Positions 1 to 11,203 of a DNA stretch of 37,929 nt are shown here, piece by piece (position 1 is the first letter of the stretch; every line of letters starts with the position of its first letter). This stretch comes from an uncultured Burkholderiales bacterium. GTDB taxonomy: Bacteria > Pseudomonadota > Gammaproteobacteria > Burkholderiales > Burkholderiaceae_C. The position numbers and the translations under genes were made by a program. Under the pieces are notes generated by a model. It was not told where the DNA came from. It was given only the letters and a program-made list of their open reading frames with translations, and did no database searches. The stretch covers positions 1 to 37,929 of the forward strand of contig CAIKNE010000056.1 of the NCBI GenBank assembly GCA_903828695.1, given 5' to 3'.

Positions 1-1014
1 CCAACTCTCGCCGTTAATAAAGATGTGCATCTCATCGTAGAGCATTTTTGTTTGATCATCCAAGCGTACACCGGCTGGGTAGGGGTGTTTAGTTGAGGGG
101 CTCGAACGGTAGGGAGCCGCACTCGACTGGAACCATACATGGTCCTTGGGCTCACTCAAAGACTCCCCCAAAAGTCTTGCAAATACGTTAGGGCGCTCAA
201 TCGTTTTAGCCAACGCCTGCATTGCAAAATACTGCAACGCCTCGGGTATTTGGGCTGGTTGGGCAACCGCAGTTTGCTTGGGATCGGTGTAGACCTTGGA
301 GCCAATCAATTCCTGCGCCTCATCTGCAACTCTTTGAAGTAGATCTCTTGCCAATTCATCACTCTTAGGCGCTCTAAATCCTACCGAATATGTCATGCAT
401 TCCCCAACTGCAATGCCCTCATGTGCATACCTTGGAGGCAAATAAAGCATGTCACCAGGACTCAGTAGATATTCTTTTTGAGGCTTAAAGTTGGCCAAAA
501 TCTTGAGTGGCGTGTCCTCTCGCAGGCTCAAATCTTTTTGATGCCCGATCCTCCATAAACGTTGGCCACTGGCTTGTATTAAAAAGACATCGTAGCTATC
601 AAAATGGGGCCCCACCCCGCCTTGATCGGTTGCGTAACTGATCATTAAGTCATCTAGCCTTGCATCCGGAATAAAGCGGAACTGGCGCAGCAAATTTGCA
701 GCGTCCTTATTGATCAGATCCACGCCTTGCACGAGCAGGGTCCAGGCCGCGCGGGTGAAGGCGGGTTTTTCTTTCCCTTTTATAGGGCCGTGTTTGACGC
801 TCCAAGCCGGCAAATCCCCTTGATCCAGATACGCCACGAGTCTGGATTGAACTTCATCACTCTCAGCTAACCGAAACAACTCAGCTCGCGTCAATACGGG
901 CTTAAAATCCTTGAAAGCGCCTTTAATCAACAATGGTTTTTTATGCCAGTACTTCTCCATAAACTCTGTTGGACTCAAACCTGCAAGCATGGGAAGGGGT
1001 TGATTAATTTGCAT
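1..1014 (-). CDS. roxA: JmjC/cupin ribosomal protein oxygenase, RoxA (YcfD) type; 3' end lies outside the window
   Basis: The minus-strand frame opens with ATG at 1014 and stays open for 338 codons to the window edge, so the C-terminus is missing. Established for the family: YcfD/RoxA is a 2-oxoglutarate and Fe(II) dependent oxygenase that hydroxylates an arginine of ribosomal protein uL16. Seen here: an N-terminal EKYWHKKPLLIKGAF stretch typical of JmjC ribosomal oxygenases, then GGVGPHFDSYDVF giving the iron ligands His137 and Asp139, and YLPPRYAHEG giving the distal ligand His198. The spacing matches the HxD...H facial triad. It is transcribed divergently from the FKBP gene across a 119-bp gap that holds a strong inverted repeat. 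Family assignment is firm; the exact substrate is inferred from homology. Confidence 0.9.
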   Translation of the reverse strand, partial: MQINQPLPMLAGLSPTEFMEKYWHKKPLLIKGAFKDFKPVLTRAELFRLAESDEVQSRLVAYLDQGDLPAWSVKHGPIKGKEKPAFTRAAWTLLVQGVDLINKDAANLLRQFRFIPDARLDDLMISYATDQGGVGPHFDSYDVFLIQASGQRLWRIGHQKDLSLREDTPLKILANFKPQKEYLLSPGDMLYLPPRYAHEGIAVGECMTYSVGFRAPKSDELARDLLQRVADEAQELIGSKVYTDPKQTAVAQPAQIPEALQYFAMQALAKTIERPNVFARLLGESLSEPKDHVWFQSSAAPYRSSPSTKHPYPAGVRLDDQTKMLYDEMHIFINGESW

Positions 1015-1035
1015 ATTCTTAAATCTTTTACTATT

Positions 1036-1115
1036 AAAAATGGGATGAACTCGTCGCCCAGCGAGAGCTTAGCTTAGTTCTTGCGATCTTCGTAGTCTAA
1101 TCAATCCCATTTTTT
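1036..1115 (+). ncRNA. Candidate structured RNA or leader (three-stem fold with U-tail) between roxA and the FKBP gene
   Basis: Two 11-bp arms, AAAAATGGGAT at 1036-1046 and ATCCCATTTTT at 1104-1114, are perfect reverse complements. Between them two further hairpins can be drawn on the plus strand: 1050-1067 (CTC, a bulged G, TCGC, loop CCA, GCGA, GAG) and 1081-1095 (TTGCGA, loop TCT, TCGTAG with G-U pairs). A T-run follows the closing stem, as in an intrinsic terminator. A weak promoter-like pair, TTGCAT at 1009-1014 and TATTAA at 1032-1037 with 17-bp spacing, would start transcription near the first arm. It could be a short RNA, a leader or attenuator of the FKBP-dut pair, or a DNA-level operator. 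The strand is uncertain because the structure is symmetrical. Confidence 0.4.
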
Positions 1116-1133
1116 ACATTTATTGACAAAATC

Positions 1134-1658
1134 ATGGAAATATCATCTCAATGCATCGTCGCTCTAACTTGGACACTCAAGGACACTTTGGGCGAGACGT
1201 TAGATCAGCTTGACGAGCCCGTCGAATTTTTTGTTGGCGGAGATGATTTGCTGGTCAAAATAGAAGAAGCACTGATGGGCTTCACTGCAGGTTCGAGCTT
1301 GGATCTTCACTTAGAGCCTGAGGAGGCGTTCGGGGATTACGACGAAATGCTCGTCTTTTTAGAGAAAAGGTCCTTGTTCCCCAAAGAACTTGAGGAAGGG
1401 ATGACGATAGAGGGACACGCATTGCCCGCGGCCTGCAACCCACAAGCGCCCAAAGATCTGTTTTACACCGTCACAGAAATTTATCCCGAGCACGTTGTGC
1501 TTGACGGTAACCACCCGCTTGCGGGCATTGCGTTGAGGATTAGTATCAAAATTGAGGGCGTTCGCCCCCCAACAGATGAAGAATTAGAACGCAAAAGCAT
1601 GGGCAGTGGATTCTTTAAAATCATCCCCCAAGCCCCAGGCAGTTCACAACTTCACTAA
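1134..1658 (+). CDS. SlyD-family FKBP-type peptidyl-prolyl cis-trans isomerase
   Basis: 174 residues, ATG start, no obvious Shine-Dalgarno. The order of elements is that of SlyD-like FKBPs: a short N-terminal FKBP strand, FxxGxxxLxxxIEEALxG around residues 33-50, EPEEAFGDYD at 61-70, an inserted IF (insert-in-flap) chaperone domain around 71-123, and the closing signature DGNHPLAG at 124-131. Family knowledge: these cytoplasmic proteins catalyse prolyl isomerisation and bind unfolded chains. The histidine- and cysteine-rich metal-binding tail of E. coli SlyD is absent, so a nickel role is not supported. The next gene, dut, follows closely on the same strand, so the two may share a transcript, possibly controlled by the structured region just upstream. 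Confidence 0.9.
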   Translation: MEISSQCIVALTWTLKDTLGETLDQLDEPVEFFVGGDDLLVKIEEALMGFTAGSSLDLHLEPEEAFGDYDEMLVFLEKRSLFPKELEEGMTIEGHALPAACNPQAPKDLFYTVTEIYPEHVVLDGNHPLAGIALRISIKIEGVRPPTDEELERKSMGSGFFKIIPQAPGSSQLH

Positions 1659-1700
1659 ACAGTTTTGTCTCAAACTTATCCACAAAGCCCTACAACTCAG

Positions 1701-2183
1701 ATGACACAAGAATATCAATTTGAAATAACCGTACTTGATCCTCGACTGAACGAATGGGGGCTACCCAAGTACCAAACGCCTCAATCAGCGGGTATCGATT
1801 TGATTGCCTGTATTGATGAGCCTTTGCACCTACTCCCCCAACAAGCGGCGGTATTGGTGCCAACTGGTATTGCATTTCACATGAACTCAGCCGGTGTTTG
1901 CTCCTTTATTCTTCCCCGCTCTGGACTGGGCCATAAAAAAGGACTCGTACTTGGCAACGGCACTGGCGTCATAGATGCTGATTACAGGGAGCAGTGCTTT
2001 ATCAGCGTGTGGAACCGCAACCCCAGCTCGAGTCATCAAACTATTGTGATTAATCCGGGAGAGAGGATCGCGCAAATGGTCTTTTTACCCGTGATCAGAC
2101 CCGCGTTCAAAATAGTTGAAACGTTCACACATACGAGTGAGCGCTCAGGGGGGTTTGGATCAACGGGATTGAAAGCCGTTTAA
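1701..2183 (+). CDS. dut: dUTP diphosphatase (dUTPase)
   Basis: Hydrolyses dUTP to dUMP and pyrophosphate, keeping uracil out of DNA and supplying dUMP for thymidylate synthesis. All five trimeric dUTPase motifs are visible: AGIDLIA (residues 30-36), PRSGLG (72-77), GTGVIDADYRE (87-97, with the catalytic Asp and the uracil-gating Tyr), GERIAQMVF (120-128) and the glycine-rich C-terminal GGFGSTG arm. From ATG 1701 the protein has 160 residues, close to the 151 of E. coli. The frame also has a TTG start at 1665 that would add 12 residues; neither has a clear ribosome binding site, and I prefer ATG because the added residues match nothing. The stop codon ends exactly where the converging coaBC stop begins. 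Confidence 0.94.
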   Translation: MTQEYQFEITVLDPRLNEWGLPKYQTPQSAGIDLIACIDEPLHLLPQQAAVLVPTGIAFHMNSAGVCSFILPRSGLGHKKGLVLGNGTGVIDADYREQCFISVWNRNPSSSHQTIVINPGERIAQMVFLPVIRPAFKIVETFTHTSERSGGFGSTGLKAV

Positions 2184-3398
2184 CTATTTTGCAAGTCTTG
2201 CGGCTAGCTCTCTCACGAGCTCAGCGCTTAAATCGTCCTTACTCGCCCAGGCAAGTTGACGTGTACCCGCCTCATCAACGAGTAAAAGCGCATTCTCATC
2301 AAGCCCAAATGTTTGAGGCCCCACATTAGCAACCAACAGAGGCACCCCTTTGGATGCCCTTTTGGCAACTGCGAGCTGCTCTAAGTTTTCGCTCTCCGCT
2401 GCAAAGCCTACACAGTAGAGCTCCCCACTCAGGGCGCGCGGGCTTTTTGCAACCGTTTTTAGAATATCTTGGTTTTCAACCAAATTGAGTTGGGGCACGG
2501 GTTGATCAATACTCTTTTTGATTTTTTGCTCGCCCGCGCTATGGACTCTCCAATCCGCCACAGCGGCAGTTGCAATAAAGACATCCGAATCCAATACATG
2601 GGCAAGTGTTTGCTCATACATTTGCTGGGCACTGATCACGCTCACGCGGCTCACGCCGTCTGGAGTCGCAAGCGCCACAGGACCACTGATGAGCGTTACC
2701 AGGGCGCCTGCACGCCGGCAAGCCCGCGCGAGCGCAAATCCCATCTTCCCGCTAGATAAATTCGTAATCCCGCGAACAGGATCTATCGCCTCATAAGTTG
2801 GCCCAGCGGTGATGAGAACTCTTTTACCGTCAAGCACTTTTTCTGTAAAGTAAGCCCTTAAAGCCTCGAGTATCTGGTCGGGCTCAAGCATCCTCCCGTC
2901 GCCCACCTCCCCGCAGGCCTGATCACCTGCTCCGACTTCTAGCACGTGGGCGCCGTCTGCTAGGAGCTGGGCAAAGTTGCGCTGGGTTGCTGGGTTGGCC
3001 CACATCTCCCGGTTCATCGCAGGCGCTACGATCAGGGGGACTTGCTCGATCGGTCTTGCCAAGCACATCAGGCTGAGCAAATCATCAGCTCTGCCGTGTA
3101 GTAATTTAGCTACAAAATCTGCGCTAGCAGGGGCGATCAAAATGGCATCCGCCTCTCTTGAGAGGTTGATATGCGCCATATTATTGCTCTCCCGGGTGTC
3201 CCATTGGGAGATGTAAACAGGGCGACCAGATAGGGCCTGCATGGTGACCGGCGTAATAAACTGCGTGGCCCCCTCGCTCATCACGACCTGAACGCTTGCA
3301 CCCTCTTTGATGAGGGCGCGACAAAGCTCGGCTGCTTTATAACAAGCGATACCACCGGAGAGGCCCAAAACAAAATGTTTATTTTTCAACTGTGTCAT
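2184..3398 (-). CDS. coaBC: Bifunctional phosphopantothenoylcysteine decarboxylase / phosphopantothenate-cysteine ligase
   Basis: Catalyses two consecutive steps of coenzyme A synthesis: CTP-dependent joining of cysteine to 4'-phosphopantothenate (CoaB) and FMN-dependent decarboxylation of the product (CoaC). From ATG 3398 it has 404 residues, the usual length; an upstream in-frame codon at 3422 would add eight residues and is less likely. N-terminal CoaC half: GGIACYKAAEL at about 15-25, the catalytic His76, PAMNREMW at 126-133 and ACGEVGDGRM with Cys162. C-terminal CoaB half: VLITAGPTYEAIDPVR near residue 200, then NLSSGKMG and the lysine-rich EQKIKKS segment. It is divergent from pyrG with about 74 bp between the two starts. 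Confidence 0.96.
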   Translation of the reverse strand: MTQLKNKHFVLGLSGGIACYKAAELCRALIKEGASVQVVMSEGATQFITPVTMQALSGRPVYISQWDTRESNNMAHINLSREADAILIAPASADFVAKLLHGRADDLLSLMCLARPIEQVPLIVAPAMNREMWANPATQRNFAQLLADGAHVLEVGAGDQACGEVGDGRMLEPDQILEALRAYFTEKVLDGKRVLITAGPTYEAIDPVRGITNLSSGKMGFALARACRRAGALVTLISGPVALATPDGVSRVSVISAQQMYEQTLAHVLDSDVFIATAAVADWRVHSAGEQKIKKSIDQPVPQLNLVENQDILKTVAKSPRALSGELYCVGFAAESENLEQLAVAKRASKGVPLLVANVGPQTFGLDENALLLVDEAGTRQLAWASKDDLSAELVRELAARLAK

Positions 3399-3400
3399 GA

Positions 3401-7409
<4,009 letters not shown>

Positions 7410-7506
7410 ACTTGATAAGTTAGTTTAGCCCTTCATTATTGCAATGTACCTACAGGGGTAACCTAGCTCGATCAACAAGCCCACTTAATTCCATTAACTC
7501 ATATTG

Positions 7507-7779
7507 ATGCTCCGCCCTCTTCCACTCGTATTAATCAGCTTGCTTTTAATTTTGCAAGCGCAGCTGTGGTTTGGACGTGGGAGTATTCCCGAGGTCATGC
7601 GGCTCAGTGAGCGACTTGAAGTTCAATCACAAAAGAACGTTCAACAAGAAATCGCTATCGAGCGGATGCGCGCTGAGCTCACAGATCTTCAAATCGGCCT
7701 GGAAATGGTTGAAGAGCGCGCTCGAAATGAACTGGGCATGGTCAAGTCCAACGAAATCTTTGTCCAAATCTCCAAATAA
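7507..7779 (+). CDS. ftsB: Cell division protein FtsB
   Basis: Small bitopic divisome protein that forms a complex with FtsL and FtsQ at the division site. 90 residues from ATG 7507 (a TTG one codon earlier is possible). A single hydrophobic segment, about residues 4-18, is followed by QLWFGRGSIPEV, then a coiled-coil stretch rich in Gln, Glu and Arg (about 30-70), and the family-typical EERARNELGMVK near the C-terminus. The position right after eno is the conserved gammaproteobacterial and betaproteobacterial arrangement. No charged N-terminal tail of note, so the cytoplasmic part is only a few residues. Confidence 0.93.
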   Translation: MLRPLPLVLISLLLILQAQLWFGRGSIPEVMRLSERLEVQSQKNVQQEIAIERMRAELTDLQIGLEMVEERARNELGMVKSNEIFVQISK

Positions 7780-7785
7780 TTAAAG

Positions 7786-8463
7786 TTGAACCTACTGCAA
7801 ATTGACTTACTTGGCGAACATGCCCAGATACTCAATGCAATTAAAGATCAACTCATGGGCAGCTTGGCGTCAAGCCAAAACCCATTGCATATCCATGCGC
7901 CTACCTTAGCAACTCCCAAGGCTCTAGGAGTCGACTTAGCTCAAAGCGTTGACACTCCAAATTCAGGCAATGTTTTAATAAAGTGTTACGCAAAGGCACA
8001 AACGTGTGGCCTCGAGTGGCTGCATCATGCTGCGTCCCGAGGAGCTAAGAACCGAACGCTATTTCTAATCTGTCCAACCGATTACGCAAAATCTGATCAG
8101 GCGTCCCTTGAATTTTGGCGCTCCTTGATAGCTCAGGCAGATCAGGTGCGCCTCCCCCTTCAGTTGCAATCCCTGCAAGTGATAAGGGGTTGGTGGGTGA
8201 ACCCTGACACACCCCAACAAAATGGATCGTCTCTGTCCTTAAACGCATCGTATGCATTTGCAAATGCTTCAAAAGCGTTTAGAACCAACAGCTTCAATGT
8301 TGATAAAGCCAAACTGGCCAATGAAGGAGATGACGGGACGGAGCACTTTAGGCCTCTATCGAAATCCTTTATCAACTTCGCCTGCGAGAAATGCAGTGAC
8401 CCTGAGTGTGAACACAAATTATTCAGCTCCATCAAAGATTCCTTAAAAGTAAAAGATTTGTAA
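7786..8463 (+). CDS. Hypothetical protein with C-terminal Cys cluster, downstream of ftsB
   Basis: 225 residues from a TTG start at 7786, six bases after the ftsB stop, so probably co-transcribed with it. I do not recognise a named family. There is no signal peptide or membrane segment. The first 150 residues look like a folded alpha/beta domain (hydrophobic stretch RTLFLICPTDYAKSD around 90-105, aromatic FWRSLIAQAD, then VIRGWWVNPD). Residues 155-195 are polar and probably flexible. The C-terminus carries CEKCSDPECEHKLFSSI, where Cys-x2-Cys-x4-Cys-x-His looks like a small metal-binding knuckle. No ATG close to the N-terminus gives an equally good start. Function unknown. Confidence 0.72.
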   Translation: MNLLQIDLLGEHAQILNAIKDQLMGSLASSQNPLHIHAPTLATPKALGVDLAQSVDTPNSGNVLIKCYAKAQTCGLEWLHHAASRGAKNRTLFLICPTDYAKSDQASLEFWRSLIAQADQVRLPLQLQSLQVIRGWWVNPDTPQQNGSSLSLNASYAFANASKAFRTNSFNVDKAKLANEGDDGTEHFRPLSKSFINFACEKCSDPECEHKLFSSIKDSLKVKDL

Positions 8464-8822
8464 TCACCCCCGCCGGTGACAAGCTTTTGATTCGCAGCGA
8501 CTCTTTGAAGCCTTCTCGTACTTAATATTTTCAAATCACGGGGTTGTAAGTTAAACAAACCATAGTCCAAATATAGACTGTATATGGACTGTATATGGAC
8601 TGTATATGGACTGTATGTGGACGCTCTATGTTAGCTCCAGCACAGACTTCGCACACTGACTGCAATAAAGTCAAATCCAATTGAAACACAAAACCAAAAC
8701 GATTGGCTTTTACGGATTGCACCTGCATCTATAACCTAGTGCATAGGGCTCAATCGCCTCAATAAAGCAGTCACACACTCATCTCAAATCAGTATTCAGT
8801 TAGATCAAAATAGGGAAGACCC
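8464..8822. other. 359-bp intergenic region before the ferritin-like gene
   Basis: No convincing gene. At its left edge is a short inverted pair TCACC (8464-8468) and GGTGA (8475-8479) followed by a few T residues, a weak terminator candidate for the hypothetical gene. The middle holds the 11-bp tandem repeats annotated separately. The right end gives a good ribosome binding site, GGGAAG, seven bases before the ATG at 8823. A 65-codon minus-strand frame here runs straight through the repeats and is not credible as a gene. Confidence 0.6.
8577..8620. repeat. Four tandem copies of an 11-bp repeat (ACTGTATATGG)
   Basis: Units at 8577-8587, 8588-8598 and 8599-8609 are identical ACTGTATATGG. The unit at 8610-8620 is ACTGTATGTGG, one mismatch. 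The 11-bp period is near one helical turn, so identical sites would face the same side of DNA. They lie about 200 bp before the ferritin-like gene. They could be cooperative binding sites for a regulator or simply a slippage-prone microsatellite. Confidence 0.9.
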
Positions 8823-9284
8823 ATGGAAGCAGTAAAAACACAAGCCGCAATCGACGCACTCAATCAAATCATGGAATATGAATTGGCAGGAGTCGTTAAA
8901 TACGTCCACTACTCGCTCATGGCTTTTGGCTTTAACCGAATCCCTATCGTTTCTTGGCTAAAAGGCAATGCAAACGAGAGCTTAGCTCACGCACATAAGG
9001 CGGGAGAGTTGGTCACTCTGTTAGGTGGCCATCCGTCGCTCAAAATCGGCAAGCTTCTTGATACCCAACACCATGACACAGAAGATATTCTTCGCGAAAG
9101 TTTGGAGCATGAAAAGAATGCGCTTGTAGCCTACTATGATTTACTAAAAATAGTAAAGGATCACTCCATTTTGTTAGAAGAGTACTGCCGAGAAATGATT
9201 GTCAATGAGGAAATGCATCTTGATGAGGTCAACAAGATGCTGCGCAAGGCAGGTGGCACAGGGATTTTTGATCCAAAATCTTAA
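8823..9284 (+). CDS. Bacterioferritin-like ferritin-superfamily protein
   Basis: 153 residues, ATG preceded by GGGAAG. The protein is a four-helix ferritin-like chain: MEYELAGVVKY (Glu18/Glu20) in helix A, NESLAHAHKAGE (Glu52, His56) in helix B, RESLEHEKNALVAYYDLL in helix C, and NEEMHLDEVNKML (ExxH) in helix D, giving the carboxylate and histidine ligands of a di-iron site. Family knowledge: such proteins oxidise and store iron in 24-mer or 12-mer shells in the cytoplasm. The Met that ligates haem in classical Bfr is not evident at the helix B position, so it may be haem-free; that is inference from alignment by eye. The upstream tandem repeats may be regulatory. Confidence 0.85.
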   Translation: MEAVKTQAAIDALNQIMEYELAGVVKYVHYSLMAFGFNRIPIVSWLKGNANESLAHAHKAGELVTLLGGHPSLKIGKLLDTQHHDTEDILRESLEHEKNALVAYYDLLKIVKDHSILLEEYCREMIVNEEMHLDEVNKMLRKAGGTGIFDPKS

Positions 9285-9333
9285 GGAGTTTCACGCAGTG
9301 TTTTGCATGGACTGAATCTATGAAATTAAGCCT

Positions 9334-9570
9334 TCATACCATTTTATTCAGCATGATGGCGAGGTGATCGGTCGCGTTTGACCAAGCTGAGTCATGCGCC
9401 AATGCTTCCAGTAAAAAATCTCGCTGTGAAACGCTCCAGTAAGGAGCATCAGACAGCTTGGTTCCCAAAATCAATTGATGCGAGGACGCGAACTCCTCCA
9501 TCTCAAGAGGCTCGCAAAGAAGCCCCAATTGAAGAAATAGGCCTTGTAAATCATGACTACACATTTCCAT
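9334..9570 (-). CDS. DUF2789 family small protein
   Basis: 78 residues, ATG at 9570. The sequence has the pattern I associate with DUF2789: MxxxxHDLQGLFLQLGL at the N-terminus, ASSHQLILGTKLSDAPYW in the middle, and SQRDFLLEALAHDSAWSNATDHL near the end. Small, acidic, soluble, predicted mostly helical. Function unknown in the family. It is transcribed away from fumC, sharing a 154-bp divergent region that contains a perfect palindrome, and converges on the ferritin-like gene. A plus-strand frame of 119 codons overlaps it, but that frame has no family resemblance. Confidence 0.72.
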   Translation of the reverse strand: MEMCSHDLQGLFLQLGLLCEPLEMEEFASSHQLILGTKLSDAPYWSVSQRDFLLEALAHDSAWSNATDHLAIMLNKMV

Positions 9571-9628
9571 TTTATTTACTCACTAGTGGTTTTTTATTGA
9601 ACGCAATGATGAACACATACTACACCTC

Positions 9629-9649
9629 TTGTTATATTTTTTATAACAA
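9629..9649. promoter_or_regulatory. Perfect palindrome in the DUF2789/fumC divergent promoter region
   Basis: TTGTTATA at 9629-9636 and TATAACAA at 9642-9649 are exact inverted repeats with a 5-T spacer. The size and A/T content suit a dimeric transcription factor operator; it could also form a small hairpin. It lies 76 bp before the fumC ATG and 59 bp before the DUF2789 ATG. Confidence 0.55.
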
Positions 9650-9724
9650 AGAGATATACATACAGACTAGTCATACTACGCTCAACAAGATCCAAAGTAA
9701 AGCAGCTTCACCCCTTCTCACTTC

Positions 9725-11203
9725 ATGCAAGCCGTAAATACTAAAACAAATCTCACTAGGACCGAGAGAGACTCTTTCGGCGCCATCGACGTTCCCAATG
9801 AAAGACTATGGGGCGCGCAAACACAAAGGTCCTTGTTGCATTTCAAAATATCGATCGAAAAGATGCCTGAAGAACTCATCATGGCCCTCGCTCAGGTTAA
9901 ATCAACTTGTGCACGGGTGAACTCAGATTTAGGTCTCTTATCCAAGGCTAAGGCCGACAGTATCATCAGCGCAACCCACGAAATCCTAGCTGGCGAGCAT
10001 GCTAAAGAGTTCCCGTTGTCCATTTGGCAAACCGGCTCAGGCACTCAAACCAACATGAATATGAATGAAGTTCTAGCCAACCGCGCCTCTGAATTCTTAG
10101 GCGCAGGTCGTGGCGATCAGCGCTCGGTGCACCCAAATGATGATGTGAATCTGGGTCAGTCCTCAAACGATATCTTTCCCACCGCCCTGCACCTGGCAGC
10201 CTCGATTGGTATCGTCTATAAATTACTACCTGCACTGAACTTGCTTCAAGGCACTTTATCCGCCAAATCAATTCAGTTTGAGAGTTTGCTAAAAATCGGT
10301 CGCACGCACCTACAAGACGCAACGCCCTTAACTCTAGGACAAGAGTTCTCGGGCTACACCGATCAACTCGCTCATGCGGGTAAAGTGATCCAAGGCGCTT
10401 TGCCCTCGCTTTATTCACTCGCAGTGGGTGCGACTGCAGTTGGCACGGGCCTGAATACACACACAGAGTTTGGCGCTCGCGTAGCAAAGGACCTGGGCGA
10501 GCACATCGGATTGCCTTTATTTAGCGCCACCAATAAATTCTCAGCCATTGCGGCTCACGACGGACTGGTTGCAGCTCACGGCGCTCTCAAAACACTGGCT
10601 GTCGCTTTGATGAAAATAGCCAACGATATCCGCTGGCTTGCCTCAGGTCCCCGGTGTGGTCTGGGCGAGATCAATATCCCCAACAACGAGCCCGGTAGCT
10701 CCATCATGCCCGGCAAAGTCAATCCCACTCAGTGTGAGGCACTGACAATGGTTTGCTGTCAAGTGATGGGCAATGATGTAGCAATCTCAATTGGGGGAGC
10801 TTCGGGTAATTTTGAATTGAATGTTTACAAGCCGCTCATTGCCCATAATTTCTTGCAAAGTCTACGTTTACTCACAGACGCTGTGACGAGTTTTAACACT
10901 TACTGCGCCAGTGGAATTGAGGCCAACCCTAAGCGCATCAGCGAACTACTGAATCAATCTTTAATGCTTGTCACAGCGCTTGTTCCCCAAATCGGGTACG
11001 ACCGAGCAGCAGCGATTGCTAAGTACGCCCACTCAAAGGGGATACAACTTGTGGACGCAGCACTCGCGGTAGACGGACTAGGTGCAGAGGATTTTTACCG
11101 ACTCGTTCGCGCACAGGACATGAGCGGACCCCAACCTACTAACCCCACAAGTAGATCTAATGAACCACGCCCGGTATTGGGGGCTGGGGGTTTTGAGAGT
11201 TGA
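9725..11203 (+). CDS. fumC: Class II fumarate hydratase
   Basis: Iron-free, oxygen-stable enzyme that interconverts fumarate and malate in the TCA cycle. 492 residues against 467 in E. coli FumC; the extra length is a proline-rich C-terminal tail of about 30 residues. Motifs: [11 protein letters not shown] near the N-terminus, [45 protein letters not shown] with the catalytic-site His, and the fumarase/aspartase superfamily signature [11 protein letters not shown]. The last 47 bases of the gene overlap, tail to tail, the 3' end of hslO, and this overlap encodes the unusual C-terminal tail. Confidence 0.97.
   Translation: MQAVNTKTNLTRTERDSFGAIDVPNERLWGAQTQRSLLHFKISIEKMPEELIMALAQVKSTCARVNSDLGLLSKAKADSIISATHEILAGEHAKEFPLSIWQTGSGTQTNMNMNEVLANRASEFLGAGRGDQRSVHPNDDVNLGQSSNDIFPTALHLAASIGIVYKLLPALNLLQGTLSAKSIQFESLLKIGRTHLQDATPLTLGQEFSGYTDQLAHAGKVIQGALPSLYSLAVGATAVGTGLNTHTEFGARVAKDLGEHIGLPLFSATNKFSAIAAHDGLVAAHGALKTLAVALMKIANDIRWLASGPRCGLGEINIPNNEPGSSIMPGKVNPTQCEALTMVCCQVMGNDVAISIGGASGNFELNVYKPLIAHNFLQSLRLLTDAVTSFNTYCASGIEANPKRISELLNQSLMLVTALVPQIGYDRAAAIAKYAHSKGIQLVDAALAVDGLGAEDFYRLVRAQDMSGPQPTNPTSRSNEPRPVLGAGGFES

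Noticed and set aside
1041-1109. tRNA gene in the roxA/FKBP gap, suggested by the length and the GGGAT...ATCCCA closing stem
   Set aside because: There is no T-loop motif, no D-arm of correct form and no five-base anticodon stem with a seven-base loop on either strand.
8577-8620. LexA-type operator in the tandem repeats, because CTGTATAT resembles a LexA half-site
   Set aside because: LexA sites need an inverted partner (CTG...CAG). Here only direct copies occur and no matching right half is present.
9378-9737. 119-codon plus-strand frame before fumC
   Set aside because: It overlaps the DUF2789 gene antisense, covers the palindrome and promoter region of fumC, and its translation resembles no family.
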